From: Arthrobacter sp. MYb229
GTDB taxonomy: Bacteria > Actinomycetota > Actinomycetes > Actinomycetales > Micrococcaceae
Reading direction: 5' to 3'
Length of the DNA: 64,000 bases
NCBI RefSeq assembly: GCF_002975405.1
Contig: NZ_PCPS01000005.1
Span: 124,001 to 188,000 of the forward strand
Below the pieces are notes generated by a model, which was not told where the DNA came from, ran no database searches, and worked only from the letters and a program-made list of their open reading frames with translations. Position 1 is the stretch's first letter; the number at the start of each line of letters is the position of its first letter. The position numbers and the translations under genes are program-made. Of the stretch, positions 8,440 through 17,512 are shown in pieces.

Positions 8440-9719
8440 CGTGCGACGACGCTCTGTGCGACCTGCCCGAAAGACTTGGCGGACGTGGCATCGATCCGGG
8501 CCCCGGCCTCCTGCGCCCAGTCCAGCAGGCGACGGCTCTGCTCGGCAAAGGCGTGCTCCTCGCTGCCCCACGGATCCTTGAAGAAGAAGCCCAGCTCCCC
8601 GATCTGGCCGGTCTCCCCGGCGGCGTCGGCGAGCGCCATGAGGCGTGCCAGATCCAGGATCATGGGTGCGGCCAGCATGGAATCGTAGGCGCTCCACGTG
8701 GTTTGCAGGGTCAGCCGGGAGCCGAGGAAACCCTCCAGGTTAATATGGTCCCAAGCCACCTTGGTCTCGCCGAGGTCTGGAACGTTATCGATATGCAGCG
8801 GGGTGGCGGCGCCGCCGGTGAGAGCCTGCAAGCCCCGGTTCTTGGACTGCAGCTTGCCGGCCACGGCCTCCGGGTCGGCCAGCGTAGCGCCGTCCCCGCC
8901 GCCGAGCAGGTTGGCCCCGGCCCAGGACAGTACGCGCAGCCCGCGGGCGGCGAGCCCGGGAGCCAGCACGGAACGCAGCCAGGTCTGGCCGGTTTTGCCA
9001 TCTTGCCCCGCGGTCGGCAGGCCGCGCTCGGCGGCCAGTCGGGCCAGCGCCGGAACGTTGAGGGCTGGCGAGGGGGTGAAGCAGATGTAGGGCGCTTCGG
9101 CCAGGATCGCCGCGTAGGCGCTCAGCGAGCTTGGCGGCAGGATCGCCCGGGCCGGGTCGTCGAGGGCCTCAAGGAGCAGGTCCAGGTCGTCGAACTCGGG
9201 CAGGTGGTCGATCGGGGCTTCCGTGGAGGCCACGTCGATGACGATCACCCGGTCCAGCTCGTGATCCCGGCGGAACTCGCCGATGTCCCGGGCCAGGCGG
9301 CGGGCGGTCTCTGCCTGCGAAACTCCTATCTGGCCTGGCTGGTAGCCCGGGCAGACGCGCGCATCAACCTCTTCCAGCTCGGCCCGGACCGAGGAAACCA
9401 GATGCTGCGGCAGCATGCCCGCACCGACCAGGTGCTCGACGCGCTTGGCGACCGAGACATCGCTGATATCGTGCCCGCCGATCAGCAGATCTGCGAAGCC
9501 CGGCAGCGGGACGGCGGCGAAGCCCTCCTGGGCTGTCACGCAACCGGTGGCCGGAGCCAGGCCGCCGTTAATCGCCGCGAGCCCGGTGGCCGCCGTCGCC
9601 GCCACCGATCCGCGGGCCCCGACGAGCCAGAGGCCCACCCGCCCCGCTCCGGAACCGCTAGCGGTTCCCCCGTCCGCGGTCGCGGCCTCGTTAATTCCCA
9701 GGTCGGCTGGTATGCCCAC
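8436..9719 (-). CDS. myo-Inositol-1-phosphate synthase family protein
   Basis: The 427-residue protein has an NAD-binding Rossmann entry at LVGARGSVAATAATG (about residues 31-45) and the synthase-family blocks VIVIDVASTEAP, FTPSPALNVPALA, GQDGKTGQTWLRSVLAP (about 238), LSWAGANLLGGGDG, KVAWDHINLEGFLG (about 314) and LTLQTTWSAYDSMLAAPMILDLARL. These match the Inos-1-P synthase family, which converts glucose 6-phosphate to 1L-myo-inositol 1-phosphate with NAD+. The GTG start at 9719 has AAAGGA upstream; an out-of-frame ATG lies 5 nt earlier. It is the first gene of the Ebo-type run and overlaps eboC by 4 nt. Standard actinobacterial ino1 for phosphatidylinositol usually stands apart, so this may be a specialised paralogue. 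Confidence 0.88.
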   Translation of the reverse strand: MGIPADLGINEAATADGGTASGSGAGRVGLWLVGARGSVAATAATGLAAINGGLAPATGCVTAQEGFAAVPLPGFADLLIGGHDISDVSVAKRVEHLVGAGMLPQHLVSSVRAELEEVDARVCPGYQPGQIGVSQAETARRLARDIGEFRRDHELDRVIVIDVASTEAPIDHLPEFDDLDLLLEALDDPARAILPPSSLSAYAAILAEAPYICFTPSPALNVPALARLAAERGLPTAGQDGKTGQTWLRSVLAPGLAARGLRVLSWAGANLLGGGDGATLADPEAVAGKLQSKNRGLQALTGGAATPLHIDNVPDLGETKVAWDHINLEGFLGSRLTLQTTWSAYDSMLAAPMILDLARLMALADAAGETGQIGELGFFFKDPWGSEEHAFAEQSRRLLDWAQEAGARIDATSAKSFGQVAQSVVAR

Positions 9720-9803
9720 GTCATTGTCCTTTCACATACGGTGGTGCGAGCGGTGCTGCTCAGTGCTCATGCGGAAGTGCGGTCTTGCGTCGGTGCGGTG
9801 TGC

Positions 9804-10760
9804 TCACCGCGTGTAGCAGCTGAGGAACTCGAAGCTGTCCCGGGCGAACTCGGCGGTGGCCGGGGCGAAATCGCGTTCGACCACGTAGTACTTCACGTGG
9901 CTCTGCGCTGCGTCGAGGATGGGAGTCCAGTCGATCTCGCCCTCCCCTACATCGGTCGGCGTGGCGCGCTCGTCCCCGTTGAGCAATCCGTCCTTGATAT
10001 GCAGGAGCTCAATGCGATCGCCGTGCTCCGCGATCAGCTGCACGACATCCACACCGGAGTCGGCCGCCCAGAGCACGTCCAGTTCGAAGGTGACGTACCT
10101 AGGGTTGGTGTACTCGGCCAGCAACTCCCAGGCGCTGGTGAGCTCACCTGTCTCCGGGTGGGGGTACTGGCTGGTGAATTCTCCCTGGTGGTTGTGCACG
10201 AAGATCTTGCCGGTGCCGGACTTCTTGGACTGCTCTCCGAGCCGGTTGAGGGTTTCCGCGGTGGCGAGGGTGTCCTCAAGGCTTCCAATGCCAGGGGAGG
10301 CGGAGCCGCCCGAACCCATGTACTTCTGGCCAACGGTCTTAGCGAACTCGATGGTATCGCCGAAGGTCCCCTCGTCGGTGCTGCCGTGGGAGGTTGGCGC
10401 CTTCAGCCCATACTTGCCGAGCAGGGCGGAAAATTCTTCGGCATTCCGGCCCTCGTAGGTTCCGCCGAAGGGCTCGATGTTTCGATAGCCTATGTCGGCC
10501 AACTCGGCGAGCACGGCCTCGGTCCCAACCTCGTTGCCCCAAGTCAGGTAGCTGAACATCTGGATGGAGATCTTGCTGGCGGGCACGCCCTTACCTGTGC
10601 ACTGCGCCGCAGCGCCGCCTTGTCCGGAGGCGGGGGCCGCAGTAGCCGGCGCCATACCGAAAAGCGCGCCGCTGGCCAAGGCCAGCGAGGCCGTCACCGC
10701 CATACCTCGCGAGACCTTCCGCCGCGCATTCCCCGGCCGATCTTGTTTGCTCTTTGTCAT
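9804..10760 (-). CDS. Secreted sugar phosphate isomerase/epimerase-like TIM barrel
   Basis: The 318-residue protein begins with an arginine-containing export signal (NARRKVSRGM, hydrophobic stretch, TAAPA cleavage site), so it is extracytoplasmic; a Tat route is possible but the motif is imperfect. The mature part is a xylose-isomerase-like barrel: ISIQMFSYLTW (about 63), RNIEPFGGTY, FVHNHQGEF (about 185), TFELDVLWA (about 222), LLHIKDGL (about 248) and YYVVERD near the end. ATG 10760 is chosen for its GAGGAGAAG ribosome site. It precedes the inositol-phosphate synthase gene by 84 nt on the same strand and may share its transcript. A paralogue lies at 12441-13373. The substrate is unknown; extracellular barrels of this type can act on 3-keto-glycosides in other bacteria. 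Confidence 0.85.
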   Translation of the reverse strand: MTKSKQDRPGNARRKVSRGMAVTASLALASGALFGMAPATAAPASGQGGAAAQCTGKGVPASKISIQMFSYLTWGNEVGTEAVLAELADIGYRNIEPFGGTYEGRNAEEFSALLGKYGLKAPTSHGSTDEGTFGDTIEFAKTVGQKYMGSGGSASPGIGSLEDTLATAETLNRLGEQSKKSGTGKIFVHNHQGEFTSQYPHPETGELTSAWELLAEYTNPRYVTFELDVLWAADSGVDVVQLIAEHGDRIELLHIKDGLLNGDERATPTDVGEGEIDWTPILDAAQSHVKYYVVERDFAPATAEFARDSFEFLSCYTR

Positions 10761-10866
10761 GGGCTTCTCCTCGCGTAGTGGCACGGTTGCACACCGCCGG
10801 CAGAGCGTCCAAAAGCGCATCACTCGGCAATATGAGATGTCGGTCACATGAACCTAACATGACTAA

Positions 10867-10902
10867 TGACGATAAACAACGAATCTATATTGTTTGACGA
10901 TA
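10867..10902. promoter_or_regulatory. Inverted and direct repeats in the divergent region before the ROK gene
   Basis: AAACAA and TTGTTT form an inverted repeat with a 10-nt spacer. An 8-bp direct repeat, TGACGATA, occurs at 10867 and again at 10895. The site sits about 105 nt upstream of the secreted isomerase start and about 190 nt before the ROK gene. It is a plausible operator; that the ROK protein binds it is inference. Confidence 0.45.
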
Positions 10903-11092
10903 TATCTTCGAAACCTATGCGCAACCTTCCATCGCCGCAAGACGCGATTCTGCGGTTTAGCGCCGATTTGCCGACGCCTGCAAGCGAGCCCAGAACCACT
11001 TCGTCATGTCGGTTCACACCACAAAATCCTCCTCATGCCGTACCCAAGGGGCGTGGGGCGCGTTCCGTCGATTAGTATGCTGTAATTAGTCG

Positions 11093-12292
11093 ATGAATGA
11101 CATAAGCAACTTCAGCGGCCTCAGCGGCTCAGGTGCCAGCGAACTATTCCAGATCCTCCGCGACGGACGAGCGCGCACGCGCACGGAGCTCTCGGAGATG
11201 ATGGGCTTGGCCCGCTCCACGATCACCCTGCGCATCGAAGCGCTTATGGCCCTCGGGCTCGTGGGATTCGTGGACGACGCCACCTCCACCGGCGGGCGCC
11301 CTTCCTCACGCATTGCACTGAACGCAGGCAGCAAGGTGGTTCTCGGCATCGACATCGGCGCATCCCACGTGCGCGTGGCACTCACCGACCTGCTCGGGCA
11401 TCGATTGCGTGAGGACGGGCGGAATATCGAGGTATCCCAGGGGCCAAATGTCGTCCTCGAAGCCGCCGTCGAGTTGGGCAAGGAGCTGCTGGAGGCGAGC
11501 GATCACGCGCTGACCGACCTGCTGGCGGTGGGCGTCGGGATCCCCGGTCCGGTAGAACACCGCACCGGCCGCCCGTTCAACCCGCCCATCATGCCCGGCT
11601 GGAACGGATTCGACGTTCCGGGGCTGCTGCAGGACCACTTCCATGTCCCGGTGCTCGTCGACAACGACGTGAACATCATGGCCCTGGGCGAGCGCAATGT
11701 CTCGTGGCCGGAGGTGGACAACATGCTCTTCGTGAAGATCGCCACGGGCATCGGTTCGGGCCTTATCTCGAGCGGGAGACTGCAGCGGGGAGCCGACGGC
11801 GTCGCCGGCGATATCGGGCACATCCGCGTGCATAACGGCTCGGGCATCACCTGCCACTGCGGAAACCTGGACTGCCTCGAAGCGGTCGCCTCGGGACCCG
11901 CCGTGGCCAAGAAGCTCAACGCCCTCGGCCTGGACGCAAATTCCAGTGAAGACGTGGTCGCGCTCGTCAAATCGGGCAACGCCGAGGCCGTGCACGCCGT
12001 CCGCCAAGCCGGCCGCGATGTGGGCGAGGTCCTCTCCGCCTGCGTCAGCCTCATCAACCCATCCGTCATCGTCATCGGGGGCTCGATGACACTCACCGGC
12101 GAGCACTTCATCGCCGGGATACGCGAAGTGGTCTACTCGCGGGCCATCCCGGTCGCAACCCAGCACCTGCGGATCGTGCAGTCCGGAGCCGGACAGGACG
12201 CCGGTGTGCTCGGCGCCAGCATGCTGGCCATCCACCACGCCATGTCGCCGAAGCATATCGATGCCCTCGTGAATGGGCTCAAGGGAGACTAG
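11093..12292 (+). CDS. ROK-family transcriptional repressor
   Basis: The 399-residue protein has an N-terminal winged helix (ELFQILRDGRARTRTELSEMMGLARSTITLRIEAL, residues about 14-50). A ROK sugar-kinase-like domain follows: VLGIDIGASHVRVALTD (about 83), VGIPGPVEHRTG (about 147), VLVDNDVN, the ATGIGSGLIS phosphate loop and the CHCGNLDCLEAV zinc motif (about 262). Such proteins repress sugar-uptake or catabolic genes and respond to a sugar or sugar phosphate. It stands between two secreted isomerase-like genes, one divergent and one co-directional, and likely controls both. No Shine-Dalgarno is visible close to the ATG, so translation may be leaderless. Confidence 0.88.
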   Translation: MNDISNFSGLSGSGASELFQILRDGRARTRTELSEMMGLARSTITLRIEALMALGLVGFVDDATSTGGRPSSRIALNAGSKVVLGIDIGASHVRVALTDLLGHRLREDGRNIEVSQGPNVVLEAAVELGKELLEASDHALTDLLAVGVGIPGPVEHRTGRPFNPPIMPGWNGFDVPGLLQDHFHVPVLVDNDVNIMALGERNVSWPEVDNMLFVKIATGIGSGLISSGRLQRGADGVAGDIGHIRVHNGSGITCHCGNLDCLEAVASGPAVAKKLNALGLDANSSEDVVALVKSGNAEAVHAVRQAGRDVGEVLSACVSLINPSVIVIGGSMTLTGEHFIAGIREVVYSRAIPVATQHLRIVQSGAGQDAGVLGASMLAIHHAMSPKHIDALVNGLKGD

Positions 12293-12337
12293 GCCAAGCG
12301 AAGAAACGACCTTTTGTCGATTGTCGACGATTTTTGC

Positions 12338-12366
12338 TTGACAGGCAACAAAGTCTGGAAATAGTG
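12338..12366 (+). promoter_or_regulatory. Probable sigma-70-type promoter of the Tat-secreted isomerase gene
   Basis: TTGACA at 12338 is followed after 17 nt by ATAGTG/TAGTGT. It lies in a short gap between the ROK stop and the ATG at 12441. The palindromic TCGA-N3-TCGA just upstream (about 12317-12328) could be an operator. Confidence 0.5.
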
Positions 12367-12440
12367 TTGCATGCGTCACATACTCCAAGCGCTGGTGCTG
12401 ATTGCCGCTGGCGTTTATCGCACGCCAGAAAGGCATCACT

Positions 12441-13373
12441 ATGTGCTTCGGATTCAATGCCCCCGCCGCCCTCAAACGCTCCCTCGAGCAGAACGACGTG
12501 GGGCGGCGCGGCTTCCTCCGTGGCGCGGTAGCCCTCGGCGCCGGCGCCGGACTCGTCGCTCTCGGCGGAACCACCGCGCTGGCGGCACCCACTGGCCGCC
12601 GACCGGTGCCTCCAGGACAGATCAGCATCCAGCTCTACACGCTCCGCTCGATCATGCAAGGCGAGGGCGTCGACAGCGCACTGGCATCCCTGGCCGACTA
12701 CGGCTACACCAAGATAGAGCTAGCTAACCTCTACGGCCGCACCGCAGGGCAAATGCGTGCCACGCTTGACTCGTTGGGCCTCACTCCATCCTCCAGCCAC
12801 AATGGCATCAGCAATTCAGCCGCGGATCTGGAGGCAAAGCTCACCGATGCGCTCACGCTAGGCCAGACCTATATCAATGTGCCCTACCTCGTCTCCGACA
12901 ACGCCGACGACTGGCGCCGCTGGGCTGACCAGATGAACGAAGAGGCCGCGGCCGCGAACGCAGTGGGCCTGAAATACGGATACCACAACCATGCACACGA
13001 GTTCACGACCGACCTCGGCAACGGCGAAACCCCGTGGGACATCTTCACCAGCCGCCTCGACCCGTGCAACGTCCACTTGGAAGTCGACCTCTACTGGGCC
13101 GTCACCGGCGGCGTGGGCGTCGGCGCAGAAGATCCGATACAGTTCGCGATTGACACGATCGCCCAGGCACCGCAGAAGACACTGCAATACCACGTCAAGG
13201 ATCGCGATACCGCGGGCGACTTCGCGGATCTCGGCACCGGTGCCATCGATTTCTCACGCATTTTCGCGGCCCACCGCCCGAAGGAGTTCATCGTGGAGAA
13301 CGACCGCCCAGACGTCACCCCGCTGCAAACCGCCGAGGTGGGTTACAGCTACCTGCGCACCTTGCGCTTCTAG
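12441..13373 (+). CDS. Tat-secreted sugar phosphate isomerase/epimerase-like TIM barrel
   Basis: The 310-residue protein has a clear twin-arginine signal (GRRGFLRG, then an Ala/Gly-rich stretch and ALAAPTG), so it is exported folded. The barrel shows ISIQLYTLRS (about 60), YTKIELANLYGR, YGYHNHAHEF (about 178), VHLEVDLYWAV (about 206), QYHVKDRD (about 250) and FIVENDRPD, which give the His/Glu/Asp metal site of the family. ATG 12441 is preferred over 12402 because GAAAGG lies 8 nt upstream and the Tat motif then falls at the normal distance. It is a paralogue of the protein encoded at 9804-10760. It ends convergent to pnp, with a strong hairpin between them. Confidence 0.87.
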   Translation: MCFGFNAPAALKRSLEQNDVGRRGFLRGAVALGAGAGLVALGGTTALAAPTGRRPVPPGQISIQLYTLRSIMQGEGVDSALASLADYGYTKIELANLYGRTAGQMRATLDSLGLTPSSSHNGISNSAADLEAKLTDALTLGQTYINVPYLVSDNADDWRRWADQMNEEAAAANAVGLKYGYHNHAHEFTTDLGNGETPWDIFTSRLDPCNVHLEVDLYWAVTGGVGVGAEDPIQFAIDTIAQAPQKTLQYHVKDRDTAGDFADLGTGAIDFSRIFAAHRPKEFIVENDRPDVTPLQTAEVGYSYLRTLRF

Positions 13374-13423
13374 AGGTCGCCGGCAGAACCATACGCACTA
13401 GTCTCGAGCTGGCATGCTTGAAT

Positions 13424-13449
13424 GGCCGGGCACCAAATGGTGCCCGGCC
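13424..13449 (+). terminator. Intrinsic terminator after secreted isomerase gene
   Basis: GGCCGGGCACC and GGTGCCCGGCC form a near-perfect stem of 11-12 bp around a tiny AAAT loop, 50 nt after the stop. Only a short pyrimidine tail follows. Confidence 0.75.
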
Positions 13450-13612
13450 TTCGCCGTATCCTCTATCAATTCCCAAAGCAACCGCCGTTGTCCACACCGA
13501 CCGGCCGCGCTGGCCTGAAGGAATCGCAGCAACGCGTTTTCTTGCCCTGTAGCCCGCACCCGAAGCAGCCGTTTTCACCTGCAACCACGGACTGCAACCG
13601 GTTTAAGCCGAA

Positions 13613-13647
13613 AGGTCCCGGCCCGCACAGTGTGCGGGCCGGGACCT
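13613..13647 (-). terminator. Intrinsic terminator of pnp
   Basis: A 16-bp perfect GC-rich stem (AGGTCCCGGCCCGCAC with its complement) around a 3-nt loop lies 26 nt beyond the pnp stop. On the minus strand it is followed by TTTC. This marks a clean transcript end immediately after pnp. Confidence 0.85.
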
Positions 13648-13672
13648 ATCAAACCGAACTAGAAGACGAGAA

Positions 13673-15910
13673 TTACTCGGCCGCTACGGCTCCTGCTTCT
13701 GCTTCGTCGTCTTCCTCAACAACTGGAGACAGCGAGAGCTTTCCGCGGTCATCGATCTTGGTGATCTCAACCTGGAGCTTCTGGCCTACCGAGACGACGT
13801 CCTCAACATCCTCGACGCGCTTGCCGTCGTTGATCTTGCGCAGCTCGGAGATGTGCAGCAATCCGTCCTTGCCTGGGGTCAGCGAGATGAACGCACCGAA
13901 GGTGGTCAGCTTCACGACGGTACCCAGGTAACGCTCGCCGATCTCAGGAACCTGAGGGTTGGCAATCGCGTTGATGGCCGAACGTGCGGCTTCGGCGGAC
14001 TCACCATTGGTGGCGCCGATCAGCACGGTGCCGTCATCTTCGATCGAGATGTCAGCTCCGGTGTCTTCCTGGATCGTGTTGATCATCTTGCCCTTCGGGC
14101 CGATGACCTCGCCGATCTTATCCACTGGGATCTTCACCGAGATGATGCGTGGCGCGTAGGTGGACAGCTCATCCGGGGTGTCGATGGCCTGGTTGACCAC
14201 GTTCAGGATGTGCAGGCGGGCCTCGCGGGCCTGGGTCAGCGCTGCGGCGAGCACCGAGGCAGGGATGCCGTCTAGCTTGGTGTCCAGCTGGATCGCGGTG
14301 ATGAACTCAGGAGTACCAGCCACCTTGAAGTCCATGTCGCCCATGGCATCTTCGGCGCCGAGGATATCGGTCAGGGCAGCGTAACGGGTTTCGCCGTCGA
14401 CGGTGTCCGAAACCAGACCCATGGCGATACCGGCAACCGGTGCGCGCAGTGGCACGCCGGCGTTCAGCAGCGACAGGGTGGAGGCGCAGACCGAGCCCAT
14501 GGAGGTCGAGCCGTTGGAGCTCAATGCCTCGGAGACCTGGCGGATTGCGTATGGGAATTCTTCACGCGAAGGAAGAACAGGCATGATGGCGCGTTCTGCC
14601 AGGGCACCGTGGCCGATTTCGCGGCGCTTCGGCGAACCTACGCGGCCGGTTTCACCGGTCGAGTATGGCGGGAAGTTGTAGTTGTGCATGTAGCGCTTGC
14701 GGGTGACCGGGCTCAGCGAGTCGATCTGCTGTTCCATCTTCAGCATGTTCAAGGTGGTGACGCCCATGATCTGGGTTTCGCCACGCTCGAAGATTGCCGA
14801 ACCGTGCACGCGAGGCAGGACCTCGACCTCGGCGGAGAGCTGACGGATGTCAGCCAGGCCACGGCCGTCGATACGGATCTGCTCGGTCAGGATGCGCTGG
14901 CGCACGATGTGCTTGGTAACCGCACCGAAGGCCTTGGAGATTTCCCCTGCACGCTCGGCGAAGGCCGCACCTTCACCGGTCAGCTGTGCGACGATCTCGT
15001 TCTTGAACTCGCCTGCGGCGTTGTCGCGGTCCTGCTTGTCTGCAATGGCGTAGATTTCGGCCAGGCGGGTGGAGGCTGCTGCCTCGACCGCTGCGTAGGC
15101 GTCATCTTCGTAGTCGCGGAACACAGGGAACTCGACGGTTTCCTTTGCGGCACGCGAAGCCAGATCGGCCTGCGCCTCGCAGAGAACCTTGATGAATGGC
15201 TTAGCGGCTTCAAGACCCTGGGCAACGACCTCTTCGGTCGGCGCGGTGGCGCCGCCCTGGATCAGTTCCCAAGCGTTGTCGGTAGCGTCGGCCTCGACCA
15301 TCATGATCGCCACGTCGTCGCCTGCCACACGGCCGGCAACAACCATGTTGAACACGGCGTTCTTCAGCTGGCTGTGCTTCGGGAAGGCAACCCACTGGGC
15401 GCCTTCTCCGTCGTCAACCAGTGCAACGCGGACGCCGCCGATTGGGCCGGAGAATGGCAGGCCCGAAAGCTGGGTGGACATCGAGGAAGCGTTGATCGCG
15501 ACGACGTCGTACAGCTCGTCTGGATCGATGGCCAGAACGGTGACAACAACCTGAACCTCGTTGCGCAGGCCCTTGACGAAGGCTGGGCGCAGCGGGCGGT
15601 CCATCAGGCGGCAAGCCAAGATGGCTTCGGTCGATGGGCGGCCTTCGCGACGGAAGAAGCTGCCCGGAATACGGCCAGCTGCGTACATGCGCTCTTCGAC
15701 GTCCACGGTCAGTGGGAAGAAGTCGAAGCCTTCGCGTGGGTGCTTGCCGGCCGAGGTGGCCGAGAGCAGTGCGGTCTCTTCGTCGATGTAGACCATTGCA
15801 GCGCCCGCGGCCTGCTTGGCCAGGCGGCCGGTCTCGAAACGAATGGTGCGGGTACCGTAGCGACCGTTGTCGATCTGTGCTTCGGCGAACTGAATTTCTG
15901 GACCCTCCAT
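13673..15910 (-). CDS. pnp: Polyribonucleotide nucleotidyltransferase (PNPase)
   Basis: The 745-residue protein starts at ATG 15910 ([14 protein letters not shown]), with AGGAG at good spacing; a longer frame to 15997 lacks a ribosome site. The first RNase PH-like domain covers about residues 15-240 ([32 protein letters not shown]). The second covers about 330-560 ([64 protein letters not shown]). Then come a KH domain ([17 protein letters not shown], about 600) and an S1 domain ([15 protein letters not shown]). The enzyme degrades RNA 3'-5' phosphorolytically. In most actinobacteria it follows rpsO directly; here rpsO is about 42 kb away on the same strand. Confidence 0.98.
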   Translation of the reverse strand: MEGPEIQFAEAQIDNGRYGTRTIRFETGRLAKQAAGAAMVYIDEETALLSATSAGKHPREGFDFFPLTVDVEERMYAAGRIPGSFFRREGRPSTEAILACRLMDRPLRPAFVKGLRNEVQVVVTVLAIDPDELYDVVAINASSMSTQLSGLPFSGPIGGVRVALVDDGEGAQWVAFPKHSQLKNAVFNMVVAGRVAGDDVAIMMVEADATDNAWELIQGGATAPTEEVVAQGLEAAKPFIKVLCEAQADLASRAAKETVEFPVFRDYEDDAYAAVEAAASTRLAEIYAIADKQDRDNAAGEFKNEIVAQLTGEGAAFAERAGEISKAFGAVTKHIVRQRILTEQIRIDGRGLADIRQLSAEVEVLPRVHGSAIFERGETQIMGVTTLNMLKMEQQIDSLSPVTRKRYMHNYNFPPYSTGETGRVGSPKRREIGHGALAERAIMPVLPSREEFPYAIRQVSEALSSNGSTSMGSVCASTLSLLNAGVPLRAPVAGIAMGLVSDTVDGETRYAALTDILGAEDAMGDMDFKVAGTPEFITAIQLDTKLDGIPASVLAAALTQAREARLHILNVVNQAIDTPDELSTYAPRIISVKIPVDKIGEVIGPKGKMINTIQEDTGADISIEDDGTVLIGATNGESAEAARSAINAIANPQVPEIGERYLGTVVKLTTFGAFISLTPGKDGLLHISELRKINDGKRVEDVEDVVSVGQKLQVEITKIDDRGKLSLSPVVEEDDEAEAGAVAAE

Positions 15911-16273
15911 TAAGGGGGTTCTCCTTTCGATCGCTCCCAAAGTGACAAGCGATCCGTGCAGGCCTACCCAGATCTGGTCTTCGATCGAGACTCGCACTTT
16001 AGCCGCAATAGACTAGAGCGAAAGCCACTACCGAGGACCGCGATACTGGCGGTCAGGACTCACGGTGACGCAGTCAAGGGAGTGTTTTTATCGTTGAGGG
16101 CTTGACCAAAGGCCAAGACCTGACTCTAAGCCTACCGGGAATTAGTCAAAGGTGCAGTTTTTGTCGGATCGGGCGGGTGTCTTGGTGCTCAAACCCAAAT
16201 ATCGAGGGTTCTCTGACGCGTTGCAGCGGACTCCCGCCCAAACCCAAACCAGGAATGAAGGAGTCGTATTAAA
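15911..16273. other. Divergent intergenic region between pnp and a lipoprotein gene
   Basis: About 360 nt with no credible gene. It must hold the pnp 5' leader and the promoter for the plus-strand lipoprotein gene. No clear structured RNA element or rpsO remnant was recognised. Confidence 0.5.
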
Positions 16274-16849
16274 TTGTCCATCCATCGCCTTGCGGCGGCA
16301 CTAGCGACCGCCTGCCTGTTCGCATTGACGGCATGTTCGACGCCAGCAGCAGATCGCACAGACGCCGCCGGCTCTACCGAAGGACCTACGTCGACCGAGG
16401 AGGCATTCGATATAGCCGTTAGCCCAACTGCAGAACCCGACTCCCCCGAGGCATCCCCGACTCCCGCAGCAGCGGAGGAAATGACTGAGGAAGAACTCGC
16501 TGTTTGGGCAGATGAGAAGTTGCAGCAGTGGATGGACGACATCAACGAGGGCTGGGAAGACGTTGCAATGGACATCCATCAACCATCTGATTTCCTCAAG
16601 TGGTATCCGACGGACCCGCACGGTCATATTGTCTCGGTCGCGGCGCCCGCATACGGCGAACTGGTCATCACGCTAGAACCCTACAAATGGGAATCGAGCC
16701 CGACCGACGACCTCGCGTATGTAGGAAGCAACACCATGCTGCGCATTGGAGAACGCGAGCCCAATCTAGAAAGGATCACGGTCCTCACGCAAGACGGGAA
16801 ACACAGCTACGTTGCCACTCGCGCGCAGTGGCCGCCGATGGAAGGCTAG
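16274..16849 (+). CDS. Small lipoprotein of unknown function
   Basis: The 191-residue protein starts at TTG 16274 with AAGGAG about 11 nt upstream. It has a lipoprotein signal ending in ALTAC (cysteine at about 21), then an Ala/Thr/Glu/Pro-rich linker (about 22-70). A compact domain of about 110 residues follows with EEELAVWADEKLQQWMDDINEG and WYPTDPHGHIVSVAAPAYGELVITLEPYKW. No family was recognised. It is likely anchored to the outer face of the membrane. It is the first gene of the accessory block beside pnp and has no obvious operon partner. Confidence 0.75.
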   Translation: MSIHRLAAALATACLFALTACSTPAADRTDAAGSTEGPTSTEEAFDIAVSPTAEPDSPEASPTPAAAEEMTEEELAVWADEKLQQWMDDINEGWEDVAMDIHQPSDFLKWYPTDPHGHIVSVAAPAYGELVITLEPYKWESSPTDDLAYVGSNTMLRIGEREPNLERITVLTQDGKHSYVATRAQWPPMEG

Positions 16850-17512
16850 CGCCCGACTCCAAAGTCGAAACGCATGGGCCAAATGCCTGCTAGCTGGCGC
16901 GCGCCCAACGGCGATGCCGTCGAAGTTCGCCTGCCCTCCTCCCCCGAAAACAGTGCACCCAGAGGCAAAGGAACTGGCCCACGGACCGGGCTAGGATCCA
17001 TTGTTAGAAAACTTTCGCGGCGCTCAGGCTAAATGCACGCCACGAATAATTGGTCCCGATCTAGCGATGAGACGCTAGGCGGACACCGACTATTCCGCAC
17101 CTTGTATTGTCGCGACCTTCACCTGCTTCTTAATACCCTTCTAAATCAAGGAGAGGCCACGCGCTCGATAAGCAATGGCCGAAACTTGCCGCACTGAAAC
17201 GCAATACTCAGATCGAGATGCACCGATTAGTGCCTCATCAAGCTCCTAGGTCAACGTATCCATTTACCTTCAGAGTCGCGCCCTAAGGACGCCTGCAGCG
17301 CGCAAGCGGATCATTCATTCGAATGGCCATTAAAATTACTTCACATTAATCTCTCCTATAAAACACCTAGTCAAAACAGTCTGTCGCACTTCTTGTACAT
17401 CAACTGGTTGAACTCGTTATCTATTCGTGATCTACTGGCCGGAGTTCCGGGTACCTCGACGGTACTGGGTTCACACTTGCCCGCATCTTCTTGAAGACGA
17501 AAGCTTTTCTCT
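16850..17512. other. Gene-free stretch before the wall-anchored protein
   Basis: About 660 nt without a supported gene. Short frames on either strand lack starts with ribosome sites and have unusual composition for this genome. The segment from about 17290 is more AT-rich, fitting a promoter region for the gene at 17513. Nothing else was recognised. Confidence 0.4.

Noticed and set aside
8440-8697. N-terminal extension of the EboC-like prenyltransferase
   Set aside because: The extension is Arg/Gly-rich shadow of the inositol-phosphate synthase gene; the GTGA overlap start fits the family.
9804-13373. Secreted isomerase pair as a transposon-like duplication
   Set aside because: The two proteins are too divergent, on opposite strands, with no flanking direct repeats or transposase.
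15911-15997. N-terminal extension of PNPase from GTG 15997
   Set aside because: No Shine-Dalgarno there, whereas ATG 15910 has a strong one and matches the usual PNPase start.
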